Positions 5,817 through 7,652 of a DNA stretch of 7,652 nucleotides are shown here, piece by piece (position 1 is the stretch's first letter; every line of letters starts with the position of its first letter). A program made the translations under genes and the position numbers. The notes under the pieces were generated by a model, which searched no databases, had not been told where the DNA came from, and worked only from the letters and a program-made list of their open reading frames with translations. The stretch lies in NCBI GenBank assembly GCA_030592085.1, contig JAUUZV010000115.1, positions 1 to 7,652 of the forward strand. Reading direction: 5' to 3'. The DNA comes from Clostridia bacterium. GTDB taxonomy: Bacteria > Bacillota > Clostridia > DUPQ01.

Positions 5817-6734
5817 TTATTTTAAAAAATTATTAATTTCATCTCGATAAGCCATTGATAAAGCTGTACCAAGTTTTGTAACAGAAAGGGCAGCACCAGC
5901 TTGAGCAAATACAGCCGCTTCAAACACATCTTTTCCTTCTAATAGTGCAACCGCTAAACATCCATTAAAAGAGTCACCAGCACCTGTTGTATCAATCGCT
6001 TTAACATTAAATGAAGGTATTAATCTTTCATGGTTAGCAGTCTTAATATAGACACCTGTTTTTCCTAAGGTTATGATGACATTTTTAATTCCTTTATCAA
6101 ACAGCCATTCAGCTGCTTTTTTAATGTTTTCCATTGTATCTGTTTTTATACCTGTTAAAATTTCTGCTTCTGTTTCGTTGGGAGTAATGTAATCTATCTT
6201 TTCATAAACATCCTCTCGTAGTTTTTGTGCAGGAGCTGGATTTAAAATAACAGGAACATGGTTTTTAAAAGCTACATCGATTGCTTCATAAGTAGAATCT
6301 ATATTAACTTCAAGTTGTGTCATTAACATGGACGATTTTGAAATAACATGCTCCACATTTTTTACATTTTCCTTTGTAATATTATGACAAGCCCCTGGTA
6401 CAACTAAAATAACATTTTCAGCAGTATTTTCATCTACTAGAATTAATGCAATCCCAGTCGGATTATCTTGGTCAATAAATATATGTTCTTTATTAATTCC
6501 TTCTTGTTCATAGAACTTTAAAATTAAATCTCCATAAGGATCGTGTCCGATTTTTGTAATCATCGTAACATCTGCTCCAGCTCTTTTTGCAGCTACAGCT
6601 TGATTAGACCCCTTTCCTCCTGGCCCATATGTGAAGTTTGATCCAATAAGTGTTTCACCTGGTTTTGGTAAATAAGGTCCCCGTCCACATAAATCTTCAA
6701 AGAAACTTCCAAATACACAAAGTTTGTTTTTCAT
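5817..6734 (-). CDS. PfkB-family carbohydrate kinase, ribokinase-like, 305 aa
   Basis: This is a cytoplasmic ATP-dependent sugar or nucleoside kinase of the ribokinase/PfkB fold, of usual length. Visible elements: first strand and lid region with PGETLIG (25-31); the substrate-loop motif GGKGSNQA (39-46); NPAPA (165-169); PNETEAE (185-191), a ribokinase signature for Mg/phosphate binding; and the anion hole DTTGAGDSFNG (248-258), with D254 as catalytic base. The N-terminal motif is SFFED (10-14), whereas Escherichia coli RbsK has SINAD, whose Asn and Asp hold ribose; the Asp is kept but the Asn is Phe. Ribokinase by overall similarity is reasonable, but the true substrate may differ, so I give no symbol. 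AAGGGGA about 5 nt upstream supports the start at 6734. It follows ridA by 41 bp and is probably the last gene of the cyuA-ridA operon. No sugar transporter, mutarotase or rbs gene is in view. Confidence 0.85.
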   Translation of the reverse strand: MKNKLCVFGSFFEDLCGRGPYLPKPGETLIGSNFTYGPGGKGSNQAVAAKRAGADVTMITKIGHDPYGDLILKFYEQEGINKEHIFIDQDNPTGIALILVDENTAENVILVVPGACHNITKENVKNVEHVISKSSMLMTQLEVNIDSTYEAIDVAFKNHVPVILNPAPAQKLREDVYEKIDYITPNETEAEILTGIKTDTMENIKKAAEWLFDKGIKNVIITLGKTGVYIKTANHERLIPSFNVKAIDTTGAGDSFNGCLAVALLEGKDVFEAAVFAQAGAALSVTKLGTALSMAYRDEINNFLK

Positions 6735-6775
6735 TCTTTTCCCCTTAAATTATCTATTTGTAGATTTACAGTTAT

Positions 6776-7150
6776 TTATCCCATAACAATTAATTCTATT
6801 TCAACCAAAGCATCTTTTGGCAGTCTGGCCACTTCAACTGCACTTCTAGCAGGAAATTCTCCATCAAAATATGTTTTATATACTTCATTCATTTCACTAA
6901 AATTATTCATATCACTTAAAAACACTGTTGCTTTCACAACATTTTGCATGGTTAATCCAGCTTGTTCAACAATTGCTTTCGCATTAGCTAATGATCTGTT
7001 TGTTTGTGCAATAATTCCTTGTTCCATTTGATTTGTTTCAACATTTATTGGTAATTGTCCTGATATAAACATCATTTGTCCATCTTTGACTCCTTGTGAA
7101 TATGGTCCAATAGCTCCTGGTGCTTTCGATGTACTTATAATTTTTTTCAT
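6776..7150 (-). CDS. ridA: RidA family enamine/imine deaminase, 124 aa
   Basis: RidA (YjgF/YER057c/UK114) proteins are small cytoplasmic trimers that hydrolyse reactive enamines and imines, above all 2-aminoacrylate, to the keto acid and ammonia, protecting pyridoxal-phosphate enzymes. Hallmarks are GPYSQGV (15-21), SGQLP (30-34), VKATVFLSDMNNF (72-84), and the C-terminal active-site segment FPARSAVEVARLPKDALVEIE (split across 99-119), with R102 at the place of the catalytic Arg105 of Salmonella RidA and E119 at the place of its Glu120. All deaminase-defining residues I can check are present, so this is a RidA-subfamily enzyme and not one of the inactive Rid groups. Length is typical. AAGGAGAG lies about 8 nt before the ATG. 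The gene starts only 4 bp after the stop of the cysteine desulfidase gene, whose product generates 2-aminoacrylate, so the pairing has a clear metabolic sense. Confidence 0.93.
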   Translation of the reverse strand: MKKIISTSKAPGAIGPYSQGVKDGQMMFISGQLPINVETNQMEQGIIAQTNRSLANAKAIVEQAGLTMQNVVKATVFLSDMNNFSEMNEVYKTYFDGEFPARSAVEVARLPKDALVEIELIVMG

Positions 7151-7154
7151 TCTT

Positions 7155-7652
7155 CTACTCTCCTTCTTTTTTATGCATCATAATATCAACAATCATATCG
7201 TTAATCATATATGAGCAACTTGATGACATTTTACCTATATTTTTCAAAGTATCTTCTACATTGTGTTCAATAATACCATCTGTTTCTTTAATATTAATAC
7301 CCTTCATAGCTAAGTAAGCTGCTTGCATCGCAGCTGATACAGATGTTGAAACTTTTAAAGCACAGCCAACTTTTGCCCCATCACAGAACATACCAATTAC
7401 ATCCCCTGCCATATTCTGAATAGCATTTTCTAGTTCCTTTAGTTTCCCACCAAGTAAATAAACGACTCCACAACTAGCACCCATGGCAGCTATATTAGCT
7501 CCACATAAAGCTGATACTCTACCAAAGTATTCTTTCGCATAAATAGTAACAAGATTGCTAAGTGCAACTCCTCTTATTTTCTTTTCTTCATCTAATTCAA
7601 GTAATTCTGCAACAGCCACTACTGGCATAGTTGCTGTAATTCCTTGATTACC
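7155..7652 (-). CDS. cyuA: L-cysteine desulfidase / UPF0597 family, C-terminal 165 residues
   Basis: The reading frame stays open through the right edge, upstream of the internal Met at 7628: the eight preceding codons read GNQGITAT, a conserved stretch of this family, so the Met is not the start. Full-length members have about 430 residues; roughly 265 at the N-terminus are outside. The family (serine dehydratase alpha-type fold, [4Fe-4S] enzyme; CyuA/YhaM in E. coli, CdsB in archaea) cleaves L-cysteine to sulfide and 2-aminoacrylate, which decays to pyruvate and ammonia. Cysteines that fit the cluster ligands are C50 (SALCG), C90 (FCDGAK) and C97 (GCALK), counted from the window edge; their 40- and 7-residue spacing agrees with what I recall of the Methanocaldococcus enzyme. 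Followed by ridA after 4 bp. An L-serine dehydratase-like activity is the main alternative, as family members are close in sequence. The promoter lies outside the window. Confidence 0.88.
   Translation of the reverse strand, partial: GNQGITATMPVVAVAELLELDEEKKIRGVALSNLVTIYAKEYFGRVSALCGANIAAMGASCGVVYLLGGKLKELENAIQNMAGDVIGMFCDGAKVGCALKVSTSVSAAMQAAYLAMKGINIKETDGIIEHNVEDTLKNIGKMSSSCSYMINDMIVDIMMHKKEGE

Noticed and set aside
6752..6765. Small hairpin ATCTA-TTTG-TAGAT between ridA and the kinase gene
   Set aside because: The stem has only five mostly A-T pairs and no U-tract, so it is not a convincing terminator; it might matter for mRNA processing but I cannot support that.
1..7652. Mobile elements, CRISPR arrays, tRNA or rRNA genes, or a reassigned TGA codon
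   Set aside because: I saw no regularly spaced repeats, transposase, integrase or RNA-gene signatures, and every gene uses TGG for Trp with normal TAA or TAG stops.

Overview
The window comes from a very AT-rich, anaerobic, fermentative bacterium of the Bacillota or the free-living, deep-branching Mycoplasmatota type. This rests on low GC, strong AGGAGG-type ribosome binding sites, use of TGG for Trp with no in-frame TGA (so no sign of the mycoplasma code), and a trimeric NADH-linked [FeFe]-hydrogenase with two upstream sites that resemble clostridial Rex operators. I cannot name the genus.

Layout. (1) 1-1882, minus strand: an AIM24-family protein followed 10 bp later by a membrane GT39/PMT-like glycosyltransferase that runs off the left edge (344 residues visible). 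(2) About 1883-2278: divergent intergenic region with a minus-strand promoter for the AIM24 gene, two Rex-like palindromes exactly 21 bp apart, a plus-strand promoter, and a leader of about 190 nt. (3) 2279-5747, plus strand: the tightly packed operon hydC-hydB-hydA, encoding a NuoE-like [2Fe-2S] subunit, a short NuoF-like FMN/NADH subunit and the catalytic [FeFe]-hydrogenase. (4) 5772-5806: a hairpin between convergent genes, probably a bidirectional terminator. (5) 5817-7652, minus strand: an operon read as L-cysteine desulfidase (5' part beyond the right edge), RidA, then a PfkB/ribokinase-like kinase.

How they work together. The hydrogenase would oxidise NADH, via FMN and a chain of iron-sulfur clusters, and reduce protons to H2 (or run in reverse), so NAD+ is regenerated in fermentation. 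The Rex-like sites fit control by the NADH/NAD+ ratio. In the right-hand operon, cysteine breakdown yields 2-aminoacrylate, the reactive enamine that RidA removes; this gives pyruvate, ammonia and sulfide. The kinase has the PfkB ATP site but a changed sugar pocket, so its substrate is open.

The points most worth a second look are the rearranged cysteines around the H-cluster of HydA (Ser where a cluster-ligand Cys is expected, with extra Cys nearby), the minimal HydB, which bears on whether the enzyme bifurcates electrons, and the tandem Rex-like operator. I found no clearly new defence, mobile or RNA system here.
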